Below, piece by piece: positions 47,126 to 59,453 of a stretch of 64,000 bases of DNA. Source of the DNA: Silene latifolia (taxonomy: Eukaryota > Streptophyta > Magnoliopsida > Caryophyllales > Caryophyllaceae). The DNA lies in the NCBI RefSeq assembly GCF_048544455.1, contig NC_133538.1, forward strand, positions 256,837,991 through 256,901,990. The letters are read 5' to 3'. The notes beneath the pieces are model-generated. The model did no database searches, had not been told where the DNA came from, and was given only the letters and a program-made list of their open reading frames with translations. The translations under genes were made by a program, and so were the position numbers. Numbering within the stretch: position 1 is the first letter of the stretch; every line of letters begins with the position of its first letter.

Positions 47126-48512
47126 TGGTACCATCGTCAGGTACCAAAAATAAAAACTAGATACACTAACAGAAGCTAGTAGCAAGTAGGGTCGATCTCC
47201 ACAGGGAGATGGGAAAATGTCAGCCTTAATTAAATCCGTCTAGGTAACCAGTTCTGGGGGTTTGAATAATTTGTTCTTATCTAATGAGATCAAGAAAGAG
47301 AAAGAAAGCAAGGGAGTAGAAATTAAACAAGTAGAGAGAAAATAGCTAAGACAGTCGGTCACCATGATTCTCTAGTCATGCAATTTAGATCTCAGGTCAA
47401 TGCGGGTATGATCTATGGGGCAGTGAATATCTCCTTTCGGTCTCAATTCACCCTAAAACACAAATAGGTTAGCTTCCGTCCTCACTAAAGTGCCCTAATT
47501 TTCGCCACGAGTCTCACCCTTTCCAATCTTTCGATCTAGGTCAAGGTTTACTGTGATTTATTAACTAATTGCGTCGACTCAATTAGACAAGAACAATTAT
47601 AAGTAGCGATTAACAACATAGATTAAACTAGCATCAGACCTAATGATTCGATTTACACTTCCCTTAAAATCATGGCTCCCCTATGTTTTAGCAAGGGAAT
47701 TTAGCCATGCATTATCATTGAAACATCAATACTCATACACAAGTATGAGAGATTAAACATGATAACAAGACAATGAAAGATTGATAATAGCAATTGTAAG
47801 TAAAGAGAGAACGAAATAAAAAGCAATAAATGATTATGATTAAGAATAAAGAAAGAGTAAAGATACCGATTACAAGTTCAAGAACCAAGACAAAACTCTA
47901 GAGTAAGAGAATGAGAGAGTAGTAGAGAATAAGAATATGTCGAGGTCTAAGATATGATGAAGAAGAGAGTATCAACGTCGTTCTTAACCTAACATGTATC
48001 CTAATTACCAAGCCCGTTTCGAAATAAGGTAAAAACACGCATAAATAGCAAAGTCTCTCGATCCAGAGAATTGAAACCACTCGATCGAGGACAAATCCTG
48101 AAATTCCTCTCGATCGAACAAAAAAGATGTTCGATCGAGTGCTCCTTGTATCAGCCCCATCGATCGAGCATCAGAACAGCTCGATCGAGTGAATCTTCGA
48201 CGGATAAAGCATTCGATCGACCAAATAATTGGCCGATCGAGCTATATTAGCACATAGGACTCTTTGGCACCTTCCGATGTCAGCTCACGCGTCTTTAGGT
48301 GATGGATTCCAAGCTCCGATCCCTTATTCTCCAAAATGCATGTAAATGAGACAAGTTTAGGCTCGGTTTTGCACCTTTCTGGTCCGTACCTGCAATATAC
48401 ACAAGACAAACCAAAGTAGACTATTCGGGGGTTTTGTAGCTAGATGCCACGTAAATAGTACAGAAATGCGTGTAAAAATGAGGTAAAATCCTTCTAAAAA
48501 ATACATGCATAA
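47126..48512 (-). repeat. 5' LTR of Athila-like element
   Basis: Direct repeat of 38196-39584, 1387 against 1389 bp. The terminal CA on + reads AA at 48511-48512, a point change relative to the other LTR. Includes the palindrome array at 48056-48246. Confidence 0.92.
48056..48246. repeat. CTCGATCGAG palindrome array in 5' LTR
   Basis: Same position and order as the array in the 3' LTR; several copies here keep the CGATCG core where the 3' LTR has CGATCA. Confidence 0.85.
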
Positions 48513-48517
48513 TACCT

Positions 48518-48640
48518 TCTCATCCTAAGCCAAAAAGGGCTCATAACAGTTTCTACCCGGGTTCATTTTATTAGACACATCCTAAATTCATTATTAAATT
48601 CATTGGTTAGGCCTGAGTATTGTTTGCTTTGATACCACTT
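48518..48640 (-). mobile_element. Leader start of the leftward Tekay-like element
   Basis: Short internal remainder between the Athila target duplication and the 5' LTR; it contains the primer-binding site. Continuous with 36938-38190 once the Athila element is removed. Confidence 0.6.
48626..48637 (-). other. Primer-binding site, Met tRNA type
   Basis: TGGTATCAAAGC on the minus strand, three bases from the LTR end; one base differs from the site at 4237. Confidence 0.8.
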
Positions 48641-50982
48641 TGTAACACCCTCATTTATTTAGGAGCCTTTAACAAGACATTCCCAAGTAAATAGGACTGT
48701 TACCATCTCGGTTTCCCGAGGTAGTGAATAATAAAGTAGAACGAACCAAAGTACTTTAAATAAAATTTAGCGATTGCAAGTTTATTACAACTTAACAAAA
48801 CTAAGGCTTAATATAAAATTACATACAACTCGCAGCGGAAATAAATAAAGTGATTAAATGACTAAATGGTCTAGACAGCTAGGTAGACTGGCCAAGTCCT
48901 CACGCATCCCCATAAGCTCCTAAGTCAGCTAATCTTAAGCACCTACAAGTCTGCTCCCCATTTATGGTTCATCACAGGTGTTCACGAATACACGGTCAAC
49001 CACGAGGTTGAGTAGAATAACAATCTCAAGACAGGTAATATAATTAGTATAAAGATTCAAACACAAATGCCAAACCAACCGTTCTCATAATTCCGCCCTC
49101 AACCTCCTGTTGAGTCACAATTCAGCCCTCAACCTCCAGTTGAGTAGACACACCAGAAACAGGTCTACAGAACCAGCCTGAGGCCTTACACCACCACGAA
49201 GGTATTAAATGGTGTCTGCCAGTAAGTTTATAATACATCACCCGAAGGCTCTTACCATGATATCTACCTCAGGCAGTAAGTTTATATCACATCACCCGAA
49301 GGCTCTTACCACGATGTCTGCCAGGCTAAACCTGATATCCAACCCATTATCAAACCAACAGTAACAACAACAATGGCTACCTACCACACCGTCCTAGGAA
49401 TATCCAATACAACCGCTTTTAATCACGATATGCAAGATATGAAATAATCCAATAATCCAAACAATTCAATCCACAACATCCAATTAAATGACAGATACAC
49501 AAGTAATAAGTCTAGTAGAATTGTTATCCTACCTTTTTAGCAAATACTCCCAAAGTGCAATCCAATTATTGCAATCTACTTAAAGTACTCTTCAACAAAC
49601 CCGTTCCACAAGTCCGTCACCTATAAATAAATATAATTTAATTATTAATTATTCAATACACTATTATAATTTAATCAATTATAATCAATTATAATTTATT
49701 TACATTAGTTATTTCCCGTGTAAAATAATACGCAAAACCCGTCTCAAACCCAACTCGAATCCCGACTCAGAACTAAAACTAATTCCTAAAACTAACGCAT
49801 AACTAACTCATAAAATAAAAACTAACTTACTCATAAAACTCACTCACTCACTCATAAACTAACTCATGAACTAACTCCTAAACTAATTCATAAACAAAGA
49901 CACCCCTACGCGACTTAACGAGACACCCACATACACACCTTGCACATACTCGGCAACCCCTCCTTGCACGACCTCCACCGTGGACCACCCAGCCAAGGTG
50001 GTCTCCCTGACCAACACCAACACAACCTTCACCTGACACCCCCCCTGCAATCACCTTAATAGCAGCCGACAGGAACAACAACAACAACGACGACCTGCAC
50101 AACAGCTACACAACACGACCATGCATTCACCATCACCGTGAGCCACCATTACCCCAACCTAGCCACTGCCCAGCACCGTCAACACCCCACACGAGCCCAC
50201 AAACACGACAACATCAACCAAAAACCCCGAGATCATACAATACAAACCCGACTAGCAACTAGGAACCTTTGCCAAAACGGCGCTAAAACAGAGTACTACA
50301 ACTCGCCCTCACTGCTCGACATCAAGACCACCCCAAGCATCACCACCGTGGACTACCACCTCACCATGCCCAGCTACGATGGGGCAGCAGCCTAAAACCG
50401 CACCTGCAACACTACCAAAACACGAGCCAACCGCAGCCTTAACATTACCAAAAAACAACGCGACACCATTGGAGTTTCCGGCCACCACTATGCAAACCAC
50501 CACCTTTGACAGCCCCCGACTACCCACAGAGGTCGACGCACTACCATGGACCAACCCCAACCCAGGTTTGGTCTAACTTAGTCGAAGTAGGGTCAAAAAA
50601 CCGAGTCTAGTCTATTGTCGAACCCAAAAAACACCACCACAAAACCCCGGTCAAACATCCCCTCCCTGACGGTCAACGTCGGTCCAACGTGGGTTTGGTC
50701 ACCCTCTGGTGTCCCACGGTCAAGGTGACGGTCTTAGTTAGTCATACGGTGGTCTAGTTTTTGAGTTATAACAATTACAAAATCAATACATTATTTTAAA
50801 AGACGGTCTTACCTTGAGGCGATAAAAGACGGTAAATTCCTTTGCTTTTCTCCTTCTTATTCTCCCTCTCTTTCTTTTATGTGATATTATGTCTTTATGA
50901 GAAAATAAGCTTTCTTATTAGGTCATGCCATCTATTTATAGTGATAAGGTAGGTCTTATAGAGCGATATTAGGAAACTAATA
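48641..50982 (-). mobile_element. 5' LTR of the leftward Tekay-like element (3' part)
   Basis: On + it begins TGTAACACCCTC, next to the primer site. Right of 50600 it matches the LTR fragment at 27951-28318 and runs likewise into (ATT)n. It contains two tandem pairs: a CCCTCAACCTCC.GTTGAG repeat at 49090-49145 and a 55-bp unit (AGTAAGTTTAT...CATCACCCGAAGGCTCTTACCA, split here) at about 49220-49330. It also holds an AACTAACTCATAA-rich stretch (49790-49895), a GC-rich segment (49900-50570) and a minus-strand TATA box at 50932-50941. The rest of the LTR would lie right of the window. Open frames in the GC-rich part look non-coding. Confidence 0.65.
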
Positions 50983-51437
<455 letters not shown>

Positions 51438-52716
51438 CCAAACACAAACTTTTATTAATCAAGCAAAAGTTTACAAGAAATTAGTGGGCAGCCGAGATAC
51501 AATCTGGGCCCCCACTCCCTTAGCGATAACAAAACTAAGTCTAGTAAAAATGTCCGCGGCCGCGCGAGCCTCTGCATCATTAGAAACAGAGAATTTCTTG
51601 ATCCGCTTGAGCAAAGCCACAACATCCGTATCAAGCTCTCCCAGCGAAGAGAAAGAGAAGGGTAGGAAACCATAACCAGCCGTCGTGCACAAATCCCGGT
51701 ACTTGGCACACTTTCGCTGAGCAGCATCAGCAACAACTTGCCCCGGCACAAAATCGGACAACCCAGTCTGAGACAAGGGGGAAGACCCCATCAGATCGAC
51801 ACGCACATCAAGCCCACTGTCCCAGGAATAAAGACGCAGATCTGCCGCACGAAGGGAGCTACAATGTCCACCAACCTATCTGATATCAACCTCCCTACCA
51901 GCGGAGATCCCCGACCTGTAGTAGATGTCCAATAAGGTGTCGCGAACGAGGTGATGCTGATACTTAACGCCCACAGTACTAGCATAGGACACAGCATGAT
52001 CACCATAGATATCCCCGTCAAAAATCCGAGAATAAGGAAGACCGGGCCGAGACACCGAGAATAACGGGACACCCAGTCGATAGCTAAGCACACTACGATA
52101 AGTCCTCCCATTCATAGTCTGCCCCAACCCAGAAATAATAACCGCACGCAACCAATCAGAAGAGTGAGCCCTCTGCTAAGATTGCCACAATACAACCTGA
52201 CGCGGAGTCAAAGAGAAAACAAAGTCCGAAGTAGCGGCAACCAATCAGAAGAGTGAGCCCTCTGCTAGATGAACCTTTTGAAGGTTTGTTCTCATGCCAC
52301 ATAAGTTAATTTACAAACTGATTTACCTATAAACCTCCTACCAACAACAAATAAACCTCTTCAAGGTTCATATTATGGCCCACTATACTTTTTTTTTCTC
52401 ACATTCTCTCTCCACTAACCTGGTTACTAATTTGTAACCCCTCTCATCCATGAACCTCAACACTCATCACCAACAATAGAAGGTTTGTTGATAAACCTCT
52501 ATTGCTAATGTCCTAAGTCCTCCCATTCATAGTCTGCCCCCACCCAGAAATAGGAACCGCACGCAACCAATCAGAAGAGTGAGCCCTCTGCTAAGATTTC
52601 CACAATGCAACCCGACGAGGAGTCAAAGAGAAAACAGAGTCCGAAGTAGCGGCAACCTTCGCGAAATATATATCTGCCAATTTCTTCATAAGTTTAGGGG
52701 CAGCGATTTCACTAGG
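51438..52716 (-). mobile_element. YLDD-type LINE fragment, copy D2 (rearranged)
   Basis: C-terminal part of the same LINE family as D1, subfamily B by its 3' end (CTTGATTAATAAAAGTTTG on minus). Readable pieces are 51806-51471 (VVADAAQRKCAKY, GYGFLPFSFSSLGELDTDV, VSRLPTNFL) and 52151-51876 (GLGQTMNGRTYRSVL, then a damaged knuckle). At 52235 the sequence jumps back, repeats AATCAGAAGAGTGAGCCC, and is followed by a 240-bp foreign insert (52268-52512). It then repeats 52098-52200 before reaching KKL and ending at the same truncation point as D4-D6. Duplicated as D4. Confidence 0.75.
52268..52512. mobile_element. 240-bp insert, MITE-like remnant
   Basis: Non-coding, present also at 54351-54597. 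Its right end reads CTATTGCTAATGTCCTA (CCCTA in the other copy), like the terminal sequence of some plant hAT-type MITEs; the left end lacks the matching inverse. AAGGTTTGTT and AACCTCTTCAAGGTTCAT motifs recur inside. Confidence 0.35.
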
Positions 52717-52825
<109 letters not shown>

Positions 52826-53302
52826 TATATAAAAGGATGCGGGCAGCTTTCATTAAAAGAGAAATAAAAGTTTTCATGAAATTGGTGGGGAGCCGAGAGA
52901 CAATCTGGGCTCCCACACCCTTAGCAACAACAAAGTTAAGTCTAGTAAAAATTGAAGCGGCCACCCGAGCCCCTGCATCCTGAGATACCGAGATTTTCTG
53001 AATCCGCTTGAGCAAGACAACAACATCCGAACCCAGCTCCTCAAGTAAAGAGAAAGAGAAGGGAAGGAAACCATAACACGCTGCCGCACACAAATCCCCG
53101 TACTTAGCACATTTACGCTCAGCAGCATCAGCGACAACCCGGCCAGGCACAAAATCCGTCATCCCAGTCTGAGTCAAAGTAGAAGACCCTGTCAAGTCAA
53201 CGCACACATCACGCCCTCTATCCCAAGAATAAAGCAGGAAATCCGCAGGACGAAGAGAGCCACCATGCCCGTCAACCAAACCGATATCAACCTCCTTTCC
53301 CC

Positions 53303-53303
<1 letters not shown>
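52826..53303 (-). mobile_element. YLDD-type LINE fragment, copy D3
   Basis: Subfamily A 3' end (AAAACTTTTATTTC, then CATGAAAAC region), C-terminal 150 codons in one open frame with the flanking microsatellites: GKEVDIGLVDGHGG, LRPADFLLYSWDRGRDVCVDL, TDFVPGRVVADAAERK and VSRLPTNFM. It ends 5' within the endonuclease block at 53303, where (ATT)n begins. Confidence 0.75.
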
Positions 53304-53522
<219 letters not shown>

Positions 53523-54801
53523 CAAACGCAAACTTTTATTAATCAAGCAAAAGTTTACAAGAAATTAGTGGGCAGCCGAGATACAATCTGGGCCCCCACT
53601 CCCTTAGCGATAACAAAGTTAAGTCTTGTAAAAATGTAAGCGGTCACGCGAGCCTCTGCATCCTGAGAACCAGAGAATTTCTTGATACGCTTGAGCAAAG
53701 CCACGACATCCGTATCAAGCTCTCCCAGCGAAGAGAAAGAGAAGGGTAGGAAACCATAACGAGCCGTCGTGCACAAATCCCGGTACTTGGCACACTTTCG
53801 CTGAGCAGCATCAGCAACAACCCGACCATGCACAAAATCGGACAACCCAGTCTGAGACTAAGGGGAAGACCTCGTCTGATCGAAATGCACATCACGCCCC
53901 CTGTCCCAGGAATAAAGAAGCAGATCCGCCGGACGAAGGAAGCTACAATGTCCATCAACCAAACCGATATCAACGTCCCTAACAGCGGAGATCCCCGACC
54001 TGTAGCAAATGTGCAATAAAGTGTCGTGAACGAGGTTATGCCGATGCTTAACGCCCACAGTACCAACACAGGACACAACATGATCACCATAGATATCCCC
54101 GTCAAAAACCCGAGAACAAGGAGGACAGGGCCGAGACACCGAGAACAACGGGACACCCAGTCGATAGCTAAGCACACTACGATAAGTCCTCCCATTCATA
54201 GTCTGCCCCAACCCAGAAATAAGAACCGCACGCAACCAATCAGAAGAGTGAGCCCTCTGCTAAGATTTCCACAATACAACCTGACGCGGAGTCAAAGAGA
54301 AAACAAAGTCCGAAGTAGCGGCAACCAATCAGAAGAGTGAGCCCTCTGCTAGATGAACCTTTAGAAGGATTGTTCTCATGCCACATAACTTAATTTACAA
54401 ACTCATTTACCTATAAACCTCCTACCAACAACAAATAAACCATTTCAAGGTTCATATTATGGCCCACTATACTTTTTTTTCTCTCACATTCTCTCTCCAC
54501 TAACCTGGTTACTAATTTGTAACCCCTCTCATCCATGAACCTCAACACTCATTACCAACAATAGAAGGTTTGTTGACAAACCTCTATTGTTAATGCCCTA
54601 AGTCCTCCCATTCATAGTCTGCCCCCACCCAGAAATAGGAACTGCACGCAACCAATCAGAAGAGTGAGCCCTCTGCTAAGATTCCCACAATGCAACCCGA
54701 CGAGGAGTCAAAGAGAAAACAGAGTCCGAAGTAGCGGAAACCTTCGCGAAATATATATCTGTCAATTTCTTCATAAGTTTAGGGGCAGCGATTGCAATAG
54801 G
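53523..54801 (-). mobile_element. YLDD-type LINE fragment, copy D4 (duplicate of D2)
   Basis: Same length and same internal rearrangement as D2, including the 240-bp insert (54351-54597), so it arose by duplication of the segment, about 2.08 kb away. Frame 54235-53858 keeps CPPC...GDHVVSC, KHRHNLVHD and RPADLLLYSWDRGRDV; frame 53845-53555 keeps the C-terminal domain ending VSRLPTNFL. Confidence 0.78.
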
Positions 54802-55062
<261 letters not shown>

Positions 55063-55923
55063 AAACTTAAACGTTTATTAATCAAGAAAAAGTTACAAGA
55101 AATTAGTGGGCAGCCGAGATACAATCTGGGCCCCTACTCCCTTAGCGATAACAAAGCTAACTCTAGTAAAAATGTAAGTGGCCGCGCGAGCCTCTGCATC
55201 CTGAGAAACAGAGAATTTCTTGATCCGCTTGGGCAAAGCCACAACATCCGTATCAAGCTCTCCCAGCGAAGACAAAGAGAAGGGTAGGAAACCATTACCT
55301 GCCGTGGTGCACAAATCGCGGTACTTGGCACACTTTCGCTGAGCAGCATCAGCAACAATCTGACCCGGCACAAAATTGGACAACCCAGTTTGAGATAAGG
55401 TGGAAGACCTTGTCAGATTGACACGCACAACACGAACCATGTCCAAGGAATAAAGAATAAGATCCGCCGGACGAAGGGAGCTACCATGTCCATCAACCAA
55501 ACCGATATCAACCTCCATACCAGCGGAGATCCCCGACCTGTAGTAGATGTCCAATAAGATGTCCCGAACGAGGTTATGCCGATGCTTAACACCCACAGTA
55601 CCAGCACAGAATACATCATGATCACCATAGATATCCCCGTCAAAAACCCGAGAACAAGTAGGATAGGGCCGAGACACCGGGAACAACGGAACACCCAGTT
55701 GATAGCTAAGCACACTACGATAAGTCCTCCCATTCATAGTCTGCCCCAACCCAGTAATAGGAACCGCACGCAACCAATCAGAAGAGTTAGCCCTCTGCTA
55801 AGATTTCCATAATGTAACCTGACGCGGAGTCAAAGAGAAAACAGAGTCCGAAGTTGTGGCAACCTTCGCGAAATATATATCTACCAATTTCTTCATAAGT
55901 TTAGGGGAAGCGATTTCACTAGG
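55063..55923 (-). mobile_element. YLDD-type LINE fragment, copy D5
   Basis: A 226-codon open frame (55773-55093) shows the C-terminal architecture without frameshift: GLGQTMNGRTYRS (8-20), a degraded CCHC knuckle (Cys40, His52, Cys56), KHRHNLVRD (63-71), LRPADLILY (100-108) where the later conserved Asp is Asn119, then VADAAQRKCAKY and VSRLPTNFL. 5' truncated at CCTAGTGAAATCGC next to (ATT)n, the same point as D2, D4 and D6. Confidence 0.8.
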
Positions 55924-55943
55924 ATTATTATTATTATTATTAT
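55924..55943. repeat. Short (ATT)n between D5 and an L1 tail
   Basis: Seven ATT units, then the 17-T run that is the poly(A) tail of the L1 on the minus strand. With the (ATT)n at 61146 it shows that the L1 sits inside the array. Confidence 0.9.
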
Positions 55944-56072
55944 TTTTTTTTTTTTTTTTGCAAGAAGTCATAAGTTCTCATTAGAAAGGAGAAAAATCAG
56001 ATCTTACAAACAGAGACCAACTAAGCTAACTACACAAAGAGGAAAAACCATAAAGACGTAATAAACTATAGC

Positions 56073-59000
56073 TTAACCGAGGAGCATGGATAGCATGGGA
56101 GAATTGTCAATCCCCCTGCTCCAAGCATACATTCTAACACAAACATCATTTTTGAGCTTACGCATAAGCTGGTCCACCCTTAGTCATCCACCATCAATGA
56201 CCCTCCTATTTCTCTCCTGCCAAATATAATAAACTGCTGCAGCAAGGGAGCAGCAAGCAGCCTTCCTTCTCCATTTGGTCCCACGATATAGAGCAATTTT
56301 ATAGAGCTCATGTTTGAGACTAAGTACGCCTCTAGTAACACCCATCCAAGCAAAGACCTGCTGCATCAGGTTCTTAGAGAAAGGGCATTGAAAAAAAAGA
56401 TGCTGAGCAGATTCAGCAGCAGAACAACACAGAACACACCTATTGGCAAGCAGAATACCCCTCCTGCAGATATTATCAACCGTGGCAAGAGCCTGCTAAG
56501 AAGCAAGTGTGGCCACCACAGCATGTTTAGGTACAACAATGCTATCAGTGAGAGGTGTTAGCCATTTAAGCACACTATGGGAGCCACGAAAAATATGATA
56601 AATATCCTTCAAAGGCAGCCTTCCGGTGGCATTCCAGTCCTGAAATAAAGCCTGAACCTTCCCCCTAAACCCCACCTTGTCAATAAATTCATCTCTGATA
56701 TGCAAAATCTTCTGCCAAATGGGTGAGACATAGGAGGAAGCAGCAAGCTCCCAACAGGAAAGACGCTTGAAAACGTACTCCTTGGACCAGTTCATCCAAA
56801 TGGAAGTACATTGGTAAGAGAAAGACCAGAAAACTTTCAGCATTAGCGTTTTATTCCAACTCAGTATCTCCCTTATATCAAACCCACCTTGATCTCTACT
56901 CCTACACACTTTGTCCCAACTATAAAATATCATTCTTCTCTTGGATTCAGTACCCCAGAAAAATTGCCTACAAGTTTTCTCCAAGTTCCTAACTACTCCT
57001 TTGGGTAGCAGTAAGCAGGCGCACCAAAAAGCTTCAACCCCAAAGATAGCAGTATTGATGAGTTGAATTCTCCCAGCAAAAGACAACTGAAGACTAGACC
57101 AATATCCCAGCCTGCCCTTGATCTTTGCCATAAGAGGTTGGAAAAGATCAGCAGTCAACCGGGAGGAATGAAGGGGGGTACCAAGATATTTGAACGGGAA
57201 TGACCCTAAAACAAACCCAGTTTCAGATAGAATCATGACTTGGACATCACTCCTGACTCCAGCAAAGTAGATATTTGTCTTACTTACATTAGGAGTAAGA
57301 CCAGAGTACCTAGAAAAAAGGCTTAAGCAATTCTAAACTGCAACCACTGATGGGAGGTCACCTCTGACAAATACAAGCAGGTCATCCGCAAAAATAAGGT
57401 GAGTCAAATGAAGTTTAACACACTTGGGATGATAGCTAAATTGAGGAGCATCTTTCAAAGTCTGAAACATCCTGGTAAGCACCTCCATACAAAGGACAAA
57501 AAGAAGAGGTGATAGGGGATCACCTTGTCTTAATCCTCTCTTACCCTCAAAGAAACCCTCAGCGCACCCATTAATTTTTAGAGAAAACCTGGAGATTGTA
57601 ACCAAAGTAATGATCCAATTGCAAAATTGAGGTGGTAAATCATACAGAGGAAGAATAGTTTTCAGAAACTGCCAGCTAACAGTGTCAAAAGCTTTCCTGA
57701 TGTCCACTTTTACCACACACCTAGGAGATTTAAGCTTCCTACTGTAACCTCTCACCAACTCAGTTGCTAACATCGTGTTGTCAAAGATGGATCTACTAGT
57801 GACAAAAGCAGCTTGTTCTGCCCCAATAATGAGAGGCATTACTTTTTTAAGCCTAGTAGTCAGAATCTTGCTTATAGTCTTTTAAATGGTAGAACAACAT
57901 GAAATTGGCCTATAATCAAGAACAGTAGAAGGAGAGTTACCCTTGGGGATAAGAGATATAAGAGTTGAATTAATCTCCTTTAACAGCTTGCCAGTAGCGA
58001 AAAAATCCTGAATAGCAGAGGTGAAACTACCCTGAATGACTGGCCAGGCATCCCTGAAAAACCCAGATGAATAGCCATCAGGGCATGGGCTCTTTTTAGG
58101 ATCTATTGAGAACAAAGCAGCTTCAACCCCTGCAGTTGTAACAGGTGCAACCAACTAAAGGCTTTCATCAGTATTCAGACAATGACCATTTCTCATAATA
58201 GTATCATCAAAGTCTTGTACTGCTACATCTGTCCCAAGCAGGCCAATATAATAATCCAAGAAAGCAGTAGCAATTCCTTGTTGATCAATGTGAGCAGCTC
58301 CCTGAGTATCAAGAACTTTACTTATATTAGATTGATTCCTTCTCCCAGCAATCTTAGAGAAAAAATAGGCAGTGCTGGTATCCCCCATTTTAACCTCAAA
58401 AGCTTCTGCCCTTTGATAAGCAATACTTAGTTCAACCTTCCTAAACTTACAGTACTGCTGCCTGAGCTCCTCGTCCTCAAGGCAGAGATCAGAGTTAGTA
58501 GGAGCATGCTGTAACTTCTCTTGGCATCGATGGAGCTGCTGCTGTAATAATTTGACTTTTTCAGAAACCCCAACATACCGGCTTTTATGCAGATATCTAA
58601 ATTTCCCTTTCAACCTACGAAGATGCTGAACCAGCTGGTACATACCACATCCCTTGATAGAAGTCCCCCATTCCCTTTGGACCAAGGCCTGAAAACCCAT
58701 GTCCTCACTCCAACAGTTAAGATATTTGAATGAATGTCTCCTTGGAGGCTCTGAAAGGCCCAGAGAAAGAACAAGGGGAGAGTGGTCAGAGATCCCAGCA
58801 GTTGAAACATCAACTAAGGAGTCAGGATACTCCCTAAAAAAGAGGGCATTAGCTAAAGCTCTATCCAACCGCATCCATTTAGTATCTGCCTGTTCCTGCT
58901 TATTAGTCCAGGTAAACCAACACCCCTGAGTTCGAATTTCTTCCAAACCAGAATCTGCAATAGCCTGATTAAACTCTTCCATAGCCTGAATCTGAGGGGA

Positions 59001-59453
59001 ATCAGAACTGACCCTTTCCTCACTATTACGAACACAATTGATATCCCCTATGACCAGCCAAGGTCCAGAACAATGAACATTACTAACAATAAAATCCCAG
59101 AGAGGCAGTCTTTGAGCAAGATGATTAAACCCATAAACAAAAGTAACCTCCAGTTGCACCCTACCATGACTAACCAGAAGGTGAATCCACTGACTGCTAC
59201 TATTAAGACATTGAATTAAAAAAGCAGAATTCCTCCAGAGCACCCAAATTCTCCCATTGTAGTGGGAAGAGTAGTTATCCTGAATGAGAAACTGCTTGAA
59301 ATTCTTTCTTTGAATAGGAGCACATTTATTAACCCGCACTCGAGTTTCCACAACACACAAAATATCTAACGCACATTTATTAAACAAAGAAATAACCTCT
59401 TGTTGCTTTATCAGCTTATTCATACCCCTAATATTCCACAGCCCAATCTTCAT
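56073..59453 (-). pseudogene. L1 ORF2: AP-like endonuclease, reverse transcriptase, zf-RVT
   Basis: One uninterrupted phase of 1126 codons from ATG 59453 to the natural TAA 56073-56075, with five premature stops and no frameshift: 58155-58157, 57882-57884, 57333-57335, 56496-56498 and 56184-56186. Endonuclease: GLWNIRGMNK at the start, VVETRV (catalytic Glu, about residue 37), VIGDINCVRN, GCWFTWTNKQ, LDRALAN and GISDHSPLVLSL (catalytic Asp-His, about 225). RT: SPCPDGYSSGFF, ISCCSTI, VKVDIRKAFDTV, GLRQGDPLSP and FADD (about 690). C-terminal zinc finger CVLCCSAAESAQHLFFQC. The enzyme would nick target DNA and prime reverse transcription there. Decay is by point mutation only. Confidence 0.92.

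Larger units (their letters stand above)
38196..48512 (-). mobile_element. Athila-like Ty3/gypsy LTR retrotransposon, structurally complete
   Basis: Leftward element of 10.3 kb with LTRs 47126-48512 (5') and 38196-39584 (3'), a TGGCGCCGTTGCCGGGG primer site, gag, protease, RT, RNase H and integrase in order, and a polypurine tract. It is flanked by perfect 5-bp duplications TACCT (38191-38195 and 48513-48517). The CDLGASVSVMP protease and the primer site fit Athila. No env-like ORF was recognised in the 2 kb after pol. Coding is broken by several stops and frameshifts. The LTRs are about 96-97% alike by eye, so the insertion is not very old. Confidence 0.92.

Noticed and set aside
50138..50576. 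Pro/Thr/His-rich frames in the GC-rich part of the Tekay-like LTR
   Set aside because: Overlapping frames on both strands with biased composition, no domain, and located inside an LTR.
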